Under the pieces are notes generated by a model that did no database searches, was not told the origin of the DNA, and saw only the letters and a list, made by a program, of their open reading frames with translations. A program made the position numbers and the translations under genes. Positions 25,370 to 36,376 of a stretch of 64,000 bases of DNA are shown in pieces (position 1 is the first letter of the stretch; every line of letters begins with the position of its first letter). The DNA is from Polyangiaceae bacterium (GTDB lineage: Bacteria > Myxococcota_A > Polyangia > Polyangiales > Polyangiaceae), in assembly GCA_020846005.1 (NCBI GenBank), contig JADLEQ010000028.1, forward strand, positions 62,001-126,000, written 5' to 3'.

Positions 25370-26815
25370 ATGACGACCGACGCCCGCATCCCCGCCCAGC
25401 CGATGGACCCCGAGCAGGCCCTGCGAGTGCTCGAGACGTACCGGGGCGCGGACGTCCCGTGGCGCGAGGGGCGCGCCTTCGGGTACGTGTTCGACGCGCG
25501 CCACGCAGCGCTCGAGGCGGCGAAGCGCGCGTACGTCGCCTTCCTGAGCGAGAACGGCCTCGATCCAACGTCGTTCCCGTCGCTGCTCCGGCTGGAGAAC
25601 GAGGTGGTGCGCATGTGCGCGAACCACGTCCACGGCGACGAGCGGGTCGTCGGGAACTTCACCACCGGCGGCACGGAGTCGATCCTGCTCGCGATGAAGG
25701 CCGCGCGCGACTGGGCGCGGGCGAAGCGCCCCGAGATCACGCGCCCCGAGATCCTGGCGCCCATCACCGCGCACGCGGCCTTCCACAAGGCGGCGGCCTA
25801 CCTCGGGCTCGGCATCCGCACGTTCGCCGTCGACCCCCTCACGTGCCGGGCCGACGTGACGGCCGCGCGGGCGGCGCTCTCCGATCAGACGATCGCGCTC
25901 GTGGGCTCCGCGCCCTCCTACGCCTACGGGGTCGTCGACCCGATCCCCGAGCTCGCCGCGCTCGCCGCGGAGCGCGGGCTGTGGATGCACGTCGACGCCT
26001 GCATGGGGGGCGTGCTCCTCCCCTTCCTCGAGAAGCTGGGCGAGGCCGTCCCTCCGTTCGACTTCCGCGTCCCCGGGGTCTGGAGCCTGTCGATGGATCT
26101 CCACAAGTACGGCTTCTGCCCGAAGGGCGCGAGCGTCGTGCTCCACCGCGACAAGGGCCTGCGCAAGTACCAGATCTACGCCTGCTCGGAGTGGGCCGGG
26201 TACACTATCGTCAACGCGACGGTGCAGAGCACGAAGAGCGGCGGGCCGCTCGCCGCGGCGTGGACGACGCTGCAGACGATCGGCGAGGAGGGCTACCTCG
26301 CGCTCGCAAGAGACATGCGCGAGGCGACGCGGCGCTTCGCCGCTGGCATCGCCGACATCCCGGGCCTGCGCATCCTCGCGCAGCCGGACATGACGCTCCT
26401 CGCCTTCACCTCGGATGATTTCCACGTCTTCCACCTCCCCGATCTGATGAAGCGCCGCGGGTGGTACGTGCAGCCGACGCTGGGCACCGGTCCCCTCCGG
26501 GAGCACGTGCACCTCTCCGTCACGTCCGCGAACGTGCCGCACGTCGACGCTTTCCTCGCCGATCTGCGCGCCGCCGCGGACGAGGCGCGGCGCCTGCCGC
26601 GGGACGAGACGGCCAAGGAGGTGGGCACGATGGCGGCTCAGATCGATCCGTCGACCCTGGACGACGAGACCTTCGGGCAGCTCCTGGCCTTCGCGGGGAT
26701 GCAGGGCGCGGGCGTCCCCGAGGCGACTGCCGGGATCAACCAGATCCTGCAGGAGCTCCCCGCGCCGTTGCGCAAGGCGATCCTGATCCACTTCCTGAAC
26801 GACCTCTTCGTCTGA
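25370..26815 (+). CDS. PLP-dependent decarboxylase/lyase resembling sphingosine-1-phosphate lyase
   Basis: This is a 481-residue fold-type I pyridoxal-phosphate enzyme. Key blocks are FTTGGTESILLAMKAARD (cofactor phosphate binding), ITAHAAFHKAAAYLGL (ring-stacking His), HVDACMGGVLLPFLEKLG and DLHKYGFCPKGASVVLHR with the Schiff-base Lys. The DxHKYGFxPKGxSVxxxR form is that of sphingosine-1-phosphate lyases rather than of glutamate or amino-acid decarboxylases. The C-terminal 70 residues (from MAAQIDPSTLDDETF) are an added helical segment. The enzyme may cleave phosphorylated long-chain bases; myxobacteria make sphingolipids, so this is plausible but inferred. A GGAGG lies eight bases before the ATG. 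Confidence 0.85.
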   Translation: MTTDARIPAQPMDPEQALRVLETYRGADVPWREGRAFGYVFDARHAALEAAKRAYVAFLSENGLDPTSFPSLLRLENEVVRMCANHVHGDERVVGNFTTGGTESILLAMKAARDWARAKRPEITRPEILAPITAHAAFHKAAAYLGLGIRTFAVDPLTCRADVTAARAALSDQTIALVGSAPSYAYGVVDPIPELAALAAERGLWMHVDACMGGVLLPFLEKLGEAVPPFDFRVPGVWSLSMDLHKYGFCPKGASVVLHRDKGLRKYQIYACSEWAGYTIVNATVQSTKSGGPLAAAWTTLQTIGEEGYLALARDMREATRRFAAGIADIPGLRILAQPDMTLLAFTSDDFHVFHLPDLMKRRGWYVQPTLGTGPLREHVHLSVTSANVPHVDAFLADLRAAADEARRLPRDETAKEVGTMAAQIDPSTLDDETFGQLLAFAGMQGAGVPEATAGINQILQELPAPLRKAILIHFLNDLFV

Positions 26816-26845
26816 CGCGCCCGCGCGCTCCGCGCGCCACGCGCT

Positions 26846-26871
26846 CCGGCGGCGACGCTCAGCGCCGCCGG
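26846..26871. terminator. Hairpin between convergent decarboxylase and tmk genes
   Basis: CCGGCGGCG at 26846-26854 pairs perfectly with CGCCGCCGG at 26863-26871, a nine-base GC stem with an eight-base loop. It overlaps the last codons of tmk and sits 31 bases after the decarboxylase stop. There is no U-tract, so it is at best a GC-hairpin or bidirectional terminator; hairpins of this kind also arise by chance in such GC-rich DNA. Confidence 0.4.
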
Positions 26872-27647
26872 CTCCTGCGCGCCGCGCCGCCGCCAGGCCC
26901 GTCCGCCCCGGACAACACCCCGAGCGTCGCCTCCAGGAGGCGCGCGAACACCTCGTCCACGCCCTGCGCGCCGTCCACGTGGACCACGCGGTCGCCAGGC
27001 ACGAGCTCCTCCGCCCGCGCGTATCCGCGCGCGAGGCGCGCCTGGAGGGAGTCGCGCTCGAAGAGCTCCGGCGGCGCGCCGCGCGCCGCGCGCCGCCCCG
27101 CGGCGACGGCCGGCGGCACATCGAGCACGAACACCAGATCCGGGCGGAGCGCCCGTGCGTTGACGGCGCGGACGAACGGGAGCGCACCGTCCCCCTCCGG
27201 CGAGGTGCACGACTGGTAGACGAGCGACGATAGATCGTACCGATCGCACACCACGACGGCGCCGGCGGCGAGCGCTGGCGCGATCTCCTGCTCGACGTGA
27301 TCGAGGCGATCGGCCGCGAAGAGCAGCGCCAGCGTGGCCCAGCCGGGCGGTCGCGACCCCGCCGCGTCCGCCACGACGACCCGCCGCGCGAGCGCGAGGC
27401 GGATCAGTGAGCCCACCGGTCCGGCGCTCGGCTCGGCGGTGAGGCGCGCGTCGACCCCGCGCTCGCGCAACGCGTCCACTAGCCGGCGAGCCTGCGTCGT
27501 CGTGCCAGCGCCGTCGATCCCCTCGAGGACGACGAAGCGCCCGGACGCCGCCTGCGCCGAGGCGGCGCGAGGTCGCGCGGCGCGCGACGCCCCCACCCGC
27601 CCCGGCGCGCGCCGCGACGGCCGGCTGGCGCGGCGGCGCCCGCTCAC
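26859..27647 (-). CDS. tmk: Thymidylate kinase
   Basis: This 262-residue enzyme phosphorylates dTMP to dTDP. The domain begins near residue 37 ([19 protein letters not shown]). Other family blocks are [46 protein letters not shown] (the DRY/DRH substrate motif), [11 protein letters not shown] and a basic lid [20 protein letters not shown]. The Walker A reads GxxGAGTTT, with Thr where Lys is normal. The first 35 residues are basic and unstructured, so a later start cannot be excluded. The ATG overlaps the panC stop by four bases, making it the last gene of a panB-panC-tmk operon. Confidence 0.88.
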   Translation of the reverse strand: MSGRRRASRPSRRAPGRVGASRAARPRAASAQAASGRFVVLEGIDGAGTTTQARRLVDALRERGVDARLTAEPSAGPVGSLIRLALARRVVVADAAGSRPPGWATLALLFAADRLDHVEQEIAPALAAGAVVVCDRYDLSSLVYQSCTSPEGDGALPFVRAVNARALRPDLVFVLDVPPAVAAGRRAARGAPPELFERDSLQARLARGYARAEELVPGDRVVHVDGAQGVDEVFARLLEATLGVLSGADGPGGGAARRSRRR

Positions 27648-28531
27648 GGGGCACCCGACCCGGCGGGCTCCGGATCCACGCCGAGCACCACGTTGTCGAT
27701 GAGCCGCGTCGCGCCGGCGAACGCGGCCACGGCGAGGAGCGCCTCGGCAGGAGCGGTCCCCCCCTCTGGGAGCGGCTGGACGGTGTCCGCCGTCGCCAGG
27801 TCGACGTAGTCGACGCGCAGCCCCGCAGCGCCGAGCGAGACGATCACGGGCTCACGCAGCGCCGCGACGGCGCGCTCCCCGCCGGCGAAGCGCCGGACCG
27901 CGGCGGCGAGCGCCCGCGGGATCGCCAGCGCGGTCGCGCGCTCGCTGGCAGACAGGTACGCGTTGCGGGACGACAGCGCGAGGCCGTCCGCTTCGCGCAC
28001 CGTGGGGTGACCGACGACCTCGATGGGCAGGAGCAGATCCCTCGCCAGCCGCTCCACGACACGGAGCTGCTGGTAGTCCTTTCGACCGAACACCGCGACG
28101 CACGGCCCGGCCACGGCGAAGAGCTTGGTGACGACCGTCGCGACCCCCTCGAAGTGGACCGGCCGCGACCGCCCGCAGAGGTGCGTCGAGAGGCCGTCGA
28201 CCCGCACGCGGGTGCGCTCCCCCGCGGGGTAGATCGCGGCCGCGGCAGGCGCGAACACCAGCTCGGCGCCCGCCGCCTGGCACTTCGCGACGTCGCCCTC
28301 GAGGTCGCGCGGGTACCGGTCGAGATCCTCCGTCGGGCCGAACTGCGTCGGGTTCACGAAGATCGTCACCGCCACCACGTCGCTGCGCCGCGCGGCCTCG
28401 CGGACCAGCGCCTGGTGGCCCTCGTGGAGCGCGCCCATCGTGGGGACCAGGCCGAGCCGCCGCCCGCCGCGCCGGACGGCCTCGCACGCCTCACGAAACG
28501 AGTCGACGCCGTGGTGTACCGTGACCGGCAT
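27644..28531 (-). CDS. panC: Pantothenate synthetase
   Basis: This 295-residue enzyme joins pantoate and beta-alanine with ATP, the last step of pantothenate synthesis. Motifs are the HIGH-like [72 protein letters not shown] and the KMSKS-like [12 protein letters not shown]. The length fits the family (about 280-290). It starts four bases after the panB stop and overlaps tmk by four bases. Confidence 0.97.
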   Translation of the reverse strand: MPVTVHHGVDSFREACEAVRRGGRRLGLVPTMGALHEGHQALVREAARRSDVVAVTIFVNPTQFGPTEDLDRYPRDLEGDVAKCQAAGAELVFAPAAAAIYPAGERTRVRVDGLSTHLCGRSRPVHFEGVATVVTKLFAVAGPCVAVFGRKDYQQLRVVERLARDLLLPIEVVGHPTVREADGLALSSRNAYLSASERATALAIPRALAAAVRRFAGGERAVAALREPVIVSLGAAGLRVDYVDLATADTVQPLPEGGTAPAEALLAVAAFAGATRLIDNVVLGVDPEPAGSGAP

Positions 28532-28535
28532 CTGC

Positions 28536-29429
28536 TCACTCCTCGGCGGGCCCATACGCAGCGGGCCCGGCCTCGGGGAGCGCGGCGGCGCCCGTCGGCT
28601 CGCCGAGCGTCCGCGGCGGCGCCATGCCGAAGCTGTGCTCCGGCGCGGGGAAGCTCCCGTCGCGGACCGCCGAGACGTAGTCGCGGGTCGCGCCGACGAC
28701 CGCGTCGCCCAGCTCGGCGAACCGGCGGACGAACTTCGGCGCGATGTCACGGTACATGCCGAGGAAGTCGTAGCAGACGAGCACTTGTCCGTCGCACCAT
28801 GGGCCGGCGCCGATCCCGATCGTGGGGATCGAGATCGTCTCGGTGATACGCCGGCCGAGATCGGCCGGGAGCCCCTCGAGCACCACGGCGAACGCCCCAG
28901 CCTCCTCGAGCGCCTGGGCGTCGCCGAGCACGCGCGCAGCCGCGTCCTCGCTCTTGCCCTGCACTCGGAACCCCCCCATCGCGTGCACCGACTGGGGGAG
29001 GAGCCCGACGTGCCCCATCACCGGGATCCCGGCGCCGACGAGCCGGCGGGTCGTCTCGGCCACCTCGATCCCGCCCTCCAGCTTCACGGCCTCGCACGCC
29101 CCCTCCTTGAGGAGACGCCCCGCGTTCTCGAGCGCGCGCTCCGTCGAGATCTGGAAGGTCAGGAACGGCAGGTCGCCGACCACCAGGGCGCGTCGCGCGC
29201 CGCGGGCAACGGCCCGCGCGTGGTACGCGACCTCCTCGAGCGTCACCGGCAGCGTGTTCGGCAGGCCCTGCACGACCATTCCGAGCGAGTCCCCGACCAG
29301 GAGCACGTCGGCGCCGCCTTCGTCCAGGAGCCGCGCCAGCGTCGCGTCGTACGCCGTCAGCATGGCGATGCGGGGCCCAGCCTGCTTCCTCGCGCGGAGC
29401 GACGGGACGGTCACCTTCGGGTCGATCAT
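28536..29429 (-). CDS. panB: 3-methyl-2-oxobutanoate hydroxymethyltransferase
   Basis: This 297-residue enzyme makes ketopantoate from 2-oxoisovalerate and methylene-tetrahydrofolate. The signature blocks are [32 protein letters not shown] (Mg-binding Asp), [63 protein letters not shown]. The C-terminal 45 residues (after FPAPEHSF) are an Ala/Pro-rich tail beyond the usual end. It is the first gene of the panB-panC-tmk operon and starts with ATG at 29429. Confidence 0.97.
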   Translation of the reverse strand: MIDPKVTVPSLRARKQAGPRIAMLTAYDATLARLLDEGGADVLLVGDSLGMVVQGLPNTLPVTLEEVAYHARAVARGARRALVVGDLPFLTFQISTERALENAGRLLKEGACEAVKLEGGIEVAETTRRLVGAGIPVMGHVGLLPQSVHAMGGFRVQGKSEDAAARVLGDAQALEEAGAFAVVLEGLPADLGRRITETISIPTIGIGAGPWCDGQVLVCYDFLGMYRDIAPKFVRRFAELGDAVVGATRDYVSAVRDGSFPAPEHSFGMAPPRTLGEPTGAAALPEAGPAAYGPAEE

Positions 29430-29515
29430 CGGCGGGCAGCCTACCAGAGCCCGGAGGGGCCGGCGCGGACGGACCGGGACCGCGCGGCCCCGCCCGGTCG
29501 CGCCGTGCGCGCGGC

Positions 29516-30406
29516 CTACTCCACCGCACGCGCGACGAAGCGGCGGAGCGCCGCCTCGAGCGGCTCGTCGGTCGTCACGCGGACCGAGGTGGCCCGGTGC
29601 CGGCGCGCCCACGCGGCCAGCTCGTCACAGAGCCCGGCGAGGCGGCGCGCGTAGGCCTCCAGGGCCGCTGGGTCGAGGGTGGCCTCGACGACCGCGCCCG
29701 TCTCGGCGTCCACGAGCGCGCAGTCGCCCTCCAGGTTGGGCTCGAGCTCCTCACGCGAGAGGACGTGGACGAGCGCCACGTCGTGCCCCGCGGCCGCCGC
29801 GCGGCCGAGCGCCGCGAGGACCGGCCCCGCGTCGAGGAAGTCGCTCAGCACGACCAGCATCCCCGGGCGCGCCGCGGTCACGACCACCTGCTCGACCGCG
29901 CGCGCGAGATCGGCCGTCCCCTCGGCGGGCGCCGCAGCGAGCTCCGCCAGCACCGCCGGCAGCCCGGCGCGCCCCCGCCGGGGCGGGCCCACCTTGGCCA
30001 GCGCTCTCCCGTCCGTCTGACGCGCCACGACCACCTGCGCCCGCTCCGACCGCGCGAGCGCCATGTACGCGATCGCGGCCGCGAGCCGGCGCGCGGCGAC
30101 GATCTTCGGCGGCTCGCCATGCCCGAGCGACGCCGAGGCGTCGACCAGCAGGCGGACGACCACGTCCTCCTCCTGCCGGAACAGCTTGAGCATGGGCTGA
30201 CCGGAGCGCGCGAACGCGAGCCAGTCGACGCGCCGCAGATCGTCCCCGGGAGCGTAGGGGCGATGCTCCTGGAACTCGGCGGAGCCACCGCGCCGGCGCG
30301 CCGCGTGCTCGCCCGCCGCCCCCGAGCGGACGCGCACCTCGAGGCGGCGGCGCAGCACCTCGAGCTCGCGGACGAAGGCTGGGTCGAGGAGGGCGTCCGC
30401 GCTCAT
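29516..30406 (-). CDS. DUF58 domain protein (MoxR partner)
   Basis: This is a 296-residue cytoplasmic protein. The DUF58 signature is near residues 46-95: [20 protein letters not shown], then [16 protein letters not shown] and [15 protein letters not shown]. The following VWA-like fold has a MIDAS-type DASAS and the late strand [21 protein letters not shown]58 proteins are almost always encoded with MoxR AAA+ ATPases and are thought to be adaptors in protein maturation or envelope processes. Its ATG overlaps the stop of the ABC permease gene by four bases. It is the last gene of the six-gene set. Confidence 0.9.
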   Translation of the reverse strand: MSADALLDPAFVRELEVLRRRLEVRVRSGAAGEHAARRRGGSAEFQEHRPYAPGDDLRRVDWLAFARSGQPMLKLFRQEEDVVVRLLVDASASLGHGEPPKIVAARRLAAAIAYMALARSERAQVVVARQTDGRALAKVGPPRRGRAGLPAVLAELAAAPAEGTADLARAVEQVVVTAARPGMLVVLSDFLDAGPVLAALGRAAAAGHDVALVHVLSREELEPNLEGDCALVDAETGAVVEATLDPAALEAYARRLAGLCDELAAWARRHRATSVRVTTDEPLEAALRRFVARAVE

Positions 30407-32112
30407 GCGAGCTCGCGCGGCCCCCGCACGCCGGGCGCCGAGGGGACGACCTCGACCTCCTCGCGCGCGGCGGCGTCCTCCGCCTCCAGCGCCGCCTCGA
30501 GCCTCGCGATCGCCGCGGCGTGCTCCGCCACGACCTTGCTCGCGCGGCGGCCCGCCGCGCCGAGCAGCGCGACACCGAGCACCAACCACCCGAGCGCGGC
30601 GACGACGCCTGCGAGCAGCAGGGACTCCCGCTCCGGACGCGTCGAGGCGACCAGCTCCATCATGTACGCGGCGTAGACGGGCGAGGGGGACGCCACCACG
30701 TACGAGCCGTCTGCGCCGCGCGTGAGCAACCCGGCGATCGCCATCAGCACCCACGGCCCGAGGAAGGCCACGAGCAGCGCGCCGGCCTGCAGGAACCGGG
30801 GCAGCGACGCGCCGCCGGCGCGTGACCGGCACCAGGCGCCGAAGCCGACCTGGAACCCGAAGAAGCTCGCGACGTAGGCGGTGAACAGCGCCACCCGCAG
30901 GGCGTCGACCTCCGCGCTCGGCCCCCCTCGCCAGAGCTCCAGCACGACGCCCGCGACCCCCACGGTGAGCAGCGCGCCGAAGCCGAGCCCGAGGACCATC
31001 GTCGACGCGTTCATGAGCCCCGGCCCGAGGTATCGGCCCAGGCGCGTCGCTCCCTCGCGGTCCCAGCGCACGCGCACTCGCCGCGACGGCCCGAGCGGCT
31101 CGCCCGCCACCACGAACACGGCGAACGTGAGGAACGTCCAGAGGACGGTGGTGGCGAGGGCAGCCGCGGCGAACTCGTCGCTCGGAGCGACGGGGAGCGC
31201 CGCGACGCACGCCAGCGTGACCAGAGGCGTGCACACCATGAGCCACCGGCGGAGGCCGGACGAGCGGTCCTCGCTCGGGCTCGCCATGCTGGCGATGGTC
31301 CCCTCGTACAGGAACCACGCGGGCACCAGGGTGAAGACGAGCGGCGCGAACACCAGGATCGCGACGTACTCCAGCCCGAAGTCCCCACGGACGTAGGCGG
31401 TCGGCATCCACACCGGCGCGCCGGCGGTGACGCCGGACCAGAGCTCGTGGACCCCGAACGAGATACCGACGCCCAGCCCGAGGTAGCCGGCGATCGAGAG
31501 GTTACTGGAGACGAGCAGCGTCACGACCACGGCGGCGGCGGAGCTGGTGAACCGCGCGCTCACGCTCAGCCCGAAGGCCACGCCGAGGACGGCGAAGACG
31601 CCGAGCAGCACGAACGCCATCACCACCTCGACCGCGGTGACGCCGCCAAACAGGAACGGCAGCGCGCCCACCGGCGCGAGCATGACCACGTACGCCCCGA
31701 TGTAGGTGAGCGCCGCGAGGAACTTCCCCCGCGCGACCTCGGTCGGGGTCATGCCGGTGAGCAGGAGCGCCTCCCACGTGCGCCCGCCGCGCTCGCTCGC
31801 GACGGTGGAGGCGGCGATGGCCGGCGCGATCCACGTCACGACGGCGTACGCGAGGGAGAAGAACACCTGGTAGAGGACGTGTCCGACCTCGGCCGGCGCG
31901 GTGGAGACGCTGGCGATCCCGCCGATCGCGCAGAGGAGGAGGGCCATCGCGCTCGTCAGCACGGCGAGCAGGATCGGCGTCATCGTGAAGCGCGCTGCCT
32001 GCTGCATCTCGCGGATCCAGATCGGATTGAGCCGCCGCGGCGCGGCCGACCGGACGTGCCCCTCGCCCACGGACGCGGGGGCGCCGCCGCCCGGCGCGAC
32101 CCCGGACGTCAC
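30403..32112 (-). CDS. ABC-2 type transporter permease
   Basis: This 569-residue protein has about twelve membrane helices. After a short cytoplasmic start (APRRLNPIWIREMQQAARF) come TPILLAVLTSAMALLLCAIGG, then a loop VASERGGRTWEALLLTGMTPTEVARGKFLAAL. That loop is the diagnostic ABC-2 permease element (exxxGTlexLlltPls-type) between helices 2 and 3. The C-terminal 60 residues are cytoplasmic and coiled (EHAAAIARLEAALEAEDAAAREE). It starts GTG at 32112, overlapping the ATPase stop by four bases. It is the membrane half of an exporter or of a GldF/NatB-like system. Confidence 0.88.
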   Translation of the reverse strand: MTSGVAPGGGAPASVGEGHVRSAAPRRLNPIWIREMQQAARFTMTPILLAVLTSAMALLLCAIGGIASVSTAPAEVGHVLYQVFFSLAYAVVTWIAPAIAASTVASERGGRTWEALLLTGMTPTEVARGKFLAALTYIGAYVVMLAPVGALPFLFGGVTAVEVVMAFVLLGVFAVLGVAFGLSVSARFTSSAAAVVVTLLVSSNLSIAGYLGLGVGISFGVHELWSGVTAGAPVWMPTAYVRGDFGLEYVAILVFAPLVFTLVPAWFLYEGTIASMASPSEDRSSGLRRWLMVCTPLVTLACVAALPVAPSDEFAAAALATTVLWTFLTFAVFVVAGEPLGPSRRVRVRWDREGATRLGRYLGPGLMNASTMVLGLGFGALLTVGVAGVVLELWRGGPSAEVDALRVALFTAYVASFFGFQVGFGAWCRSRAGGASLPRFLQAGALLVAFLGPWVLMAIAGLLTRGADGSYVVASPSPVYAAYMMELVASTRPERESLLLAGVVAALGWLVLGVALLGAAGRRASKVVAEHAAAIARLEAALEAEDAAAREEVEVVPSAPGVRGPRELA

Positions 32113-33227
32113 TGGAGCTCTCCCTTCGTCACCTCGAGGAAGATCCGCTCGAGCTCGTTGCGCTCCGGCTCCACCGCCACCACGCCGACGCCGCGGCCGA
32201 CCAGGTAGCGCACGACGTCGGCGACGAAGCGATCGTCGCCGACGTACTCCACGGCGAGCTGGCCGGCGGGCAGCGCCTCGACGACGCCGATGCCCGCACC
32301 GCCCTCCAGGAGGGGCACGACCGCGCGCGAGTCGCCGAGCACGCGCAGCTTGAGGCGGCGGCGCGCGCTCCCCGGCACCGGGGCGCCCCCCGCGGTGACG
32401 GACGGACCCGCCGGCTCGCTCGGCTCCGCGCCCACGGCGGGGCCGCCCTCCGCCTCCGCGGTCCCCTCCGCGGCAGGCGGCGCGACCGCTCGGTCGACAC
32501 CGTACGCGTCCCGGGCGCGCTGCTCGGCGAGGCGCTCCGAGATCTCGGCGATGGGGCCGGCCACCAGCAGGCGCCCGCGCTCCAGGATGCCGACCGACGT
32601 GCACACGTCGGAGAGCTCGGTGAGGATGTGACTCGAGAGGAAGATCGTCTTGCCGATCTCGCGGAGCTCCAGCAGAAGATCGCGGATCTCGATGCGGGCG
32701 CGAGGATCGAGATCGCTCGCCGGCTCGTCCAGGATCAGGATCTTCGGATCGTGGAGCAGGATGCGCGCGAGGCCGAGCCGCTGCTTCATGCCCTTGGAGA
32801 GCGCGGCGACCAGGCGATCCTGGAGGTTACGGAGATCCGTCAGCTCGAGGGCGGCGTCGACGACGGCGAGATCCGGCACGCCGAAGGCCTGGGCGAAGAA
32901 CTCCAGGTACTCGCGGATGGTGATCCGGTCGTACACGCCGGCGTGATCGGGCATGTAGCCGATCACCTTGCGCACTCGCTCGGGGTCCACGGACACGTCG
33001 AAGCCGTCGACCTCGACGCGCCCGGCCATGGGCTCGAGCAGCGTGGCCATGACGCGGATGGTCGTGGTCTTGCCCGCGCCGTTCGGGCCGATGAAGCCGA
33101 AGATCTCGCCCGGGCGCACCTCCAGGTTCACGTCCCGCAGCACGTCCTGCGCGCCGTAGCGGTGCCACAGGTGCCGGACGCGGATCGCCGGCACGAACCT
33201 GGACTCCCCGGGCACCTCCGCGTTCAT
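32109..33227 (-). CDS. ABC transporter ATPase (ABC-2/GldA-like) with C-terminal extension
   Basis: This is a 372-residue protein. ATPase motifs are Walker A GPNGAGKTTTIRVM (about 45-58), Q-loop region YMPDHAGVYDRIT, signature LSKGMKQRLGLARIL, Walker B ILILDEPASDLDP and switch SSHILTEL. The closest family pattern is the NatA/CcmA/GldA group. After residue 235 it has an acidic Ala/Pro/Glu linker of about 45 residues and then a small alpha/beta domain (LKLRVLGDSRAVVPLLEGG...VEPERNELERIFLEVTKGE) common in DrrA-type ATPases. It is coupled by overlaps to both neighbours. Confidence 0.93.
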   Translation of the reverse strand: MNAEVPGESRFVPAIRVRHLWHRYGAQDVLRDVNLEVRPGEIFGFIGPNGAGKTTTIRVMATLLEPMAGRVEVDGFDVSVDPERVRKVIGYMPDHAGVYDRITIREYLEFFAQAFGVPDLAVVDAALELTDLRNLQDRLVAALSKGMKQRLGLARILLHDPKILILDEPASDLDPRARIEIRDLLLELREIGKTIFLSSHILTELSDVCTSVGILERGRLLVAGPIAEISERLAEQRARDAYGVDRAVAPPAAEGTAEAEGGPAVGAEPSEPAGPSVTAGGAPVPGSARRRLKLRVLGDSRAVVPLLEGGAGIGVVEALPAGQLAVEYVGDDRFVADVVRYLVGRGVGVVAVEPERNELERIFLEVTKGELQ

Positions 33228-35277
33228 GGAACGCCCCCCCACCCGACGACCCGCACGAGCGCGCGATCCACGTCGACGCTCAGCCCGGAGTCGCTCGTCT
33301 TCCCCTCGCCGCCGTCGAGCTGGGCCAGCACCACCGGCACGTCCCGCGGCCACCACTCGGTGCCCGGCGCCGCCTGCTCCAGCGCCCCCCACGCCGCCCC
33401 GGCGCCGATCGCCGCCGAGTCGACGCTCGCCGTGAAGAGGTCGGCGCGCAGCGCCCCGGCCGAGCCGCCCGAGCGGCCGATGCGGGGATCGAGGGGCGAG
33501 CCCGTCGCCACGTCTACGGACTCGCCGTCGCGCACACGCGCGAAGAAGACCGCCGGTTCCCCGGGGAGCTTCACGACCACCGCGACGAGATCTCGCGCCG
33601 TCCGGTTCTTGACCACCGCCGATGCCCCTGCAGGGACGACGCTCACGCCGCCGCCCAGGCCGAGGAAGCCGTCCTCGCGCACCACGACCGTCTCCCACGG
33701 ACGCGCCCGCAGCGCCTCGAGCCGCGCGCCGTCGCGGTCGAGCACGAGGGTCCGAGCGGGCGGCTCGGCGCCCGCGACGTCCAGCACGTGACCGCGATCG
33801 CTCGCGCGCACCGTGAGTCGCTCGGAGGACGACGCGAAGAAGCCACGGAACCGCGTGGCGGCCGCGCGCCCGATGCCCGCGCCCGACTCGACCAGCGTGA
33901 GCCGCCGCGCGCGCCCGCTCACCCCACGCGCGACGATGCCGAGCGCCACGATGGAGAAGAACGCGATCGCCGACGCGATCGGCAGCCACACCAGCGCGCG
34001 GAGCGGGCGACCCCGCCGCGCGGCGAGCCAGAAGCTGATCGGCCCGGCGAGCACCGAGTAGAGCAGGAGGAGCGCCGCCGCGACCGCGATCGACCACCGC
34101 GCGCCCTCGTTCGGGTCGAGCTGGCGGCGCACGTCGTCCACGCCGGAGACGTCGAGCGCCGCGGCGGCGTGCGGGAACGCGACGGTGGTGCGGCGCTCCC
34201 ACGCGTGCCGGACCAGGTCGGCCACCGACAGTACGACCCAGCGATCCGTCACGTGCGTGGTGTCCCACGGGTCGAAGGCGAGGACGTGGACCTCGCCGAG
34301 CCCGTACGAGGCCGCAGCGCCGAACGGAGTCGGCCGGAGGTTGCCGCCGCTCCAACCGGTGAGCGCCCGCGCGACCGCGGCCACCGGGGCCGCGGTCTCG
34401 CGCAGGGTGCGCCCCGTGTTCCAGCTCGACTCGTCCGCGACGACGAACGAGCGGGTGTCCGAGAGCGCCGCGGCGGGCGGCGCGCGCGTGACCTCGCCCC
34501 CCACCAGCGACACGAGCGTCGGGTCGCGGAGGTCCTCCGGGATCTTCGGGTACACGGCGAGCGCGCCCCCGGCCAGCACCCAGCTCACGAGGGCCTCGAG
34601 CTGCTCGCCGCGCAAGCTCGCGAGCCGGGACACGTCGGAGAGGACGACGGTGGCGCTCGCCCAGCCCGCGGCGACCTCGGGGAGCGCGAGATCGCCGGTC
34701 GCGGGGACGACCGTCGGCGAGCCGACCTGGATCTGGAGCACGCCGTAGCCGCGGCTCGAGCCGATCCGCGCGCCGGCGACGGCGCGCCCGCGGATCCCCG
34801 CCGCGATCCGGCTGGGGACGCCGAGGTCGACCACGAGCGGCTCGAGCGCGCCCGGGTCCGGCAGCGAGAGCGCGGTCCCCGGCAGCGGCGATCCGCTCGG
34901 ATCGAGCGCGCGGACGCCGAGCTCGAGCGAGGAGCGCGAGAAGCCGTGCGTGGGGAGCTGCACGACCACCGTGCTCCGGCCAGCCACGGCGAACGGCGCG
35001 CGGGTCACCGCCTGCAGCGAGGACGCCCCCGGCCCGCGAGCGTCGACCACCAACGTGCCGGCGATCTCCTGCTCCGTCGTGTTGTGGACCCGGACAAGGA
35101 CGGAGAACCAGCCGTCGCCAGCGGCGATCCCGCGACCGAGCACGAGCGAGGTGTCGAGCGCGATCCCCGACGCCGCCGCGACCGGCCCCGCCTCCTCCGC
35201 GCGCGCGCTCGACGCCGCCAGCGCGACGATCGAGAGGGCGAGCGCGGCGAGGGCGCGCGCGGCGGAGCGGCGCGCGC

Positions 35278-35281
<4 letters not shown>
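33224..35281 (-). CDS. Large membrane/periplasmic protein of the MoxR-ABC set
   Basis: This is a 685-residue protein. It has a cleavable signal peptide (LAALALSIVALAASSARA), then a beta-rich periplasmic part. Around 215-235 there is ASATVVLSDVSRLASLRGEQLEALVSWVLAGGALAVYPK, which looks like the class-I glutamine-amidotransferase-like fold often found in periplasmic parts of MoxR-operon proteins. Two membrane helices lie at about 400-460 (WSIAVAAALLLLYSVLAG and LPIASAIAFFSIVALGIVA), then a further beta-rich C-terminal domain. I do not recognise a named family. Overlaps of four bases with both neighbours tie it to MoxR and the ABC ATPase. Confidence 0.83.
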
Positions 35282-36315
<1,034 letters not shown>

Positions 36316-36376
36316 GTCGACGCCAGCCTACCACCGGGCGCGGTTCGCTCCCGGACCCGGGCCTCCGCGGCGACCA

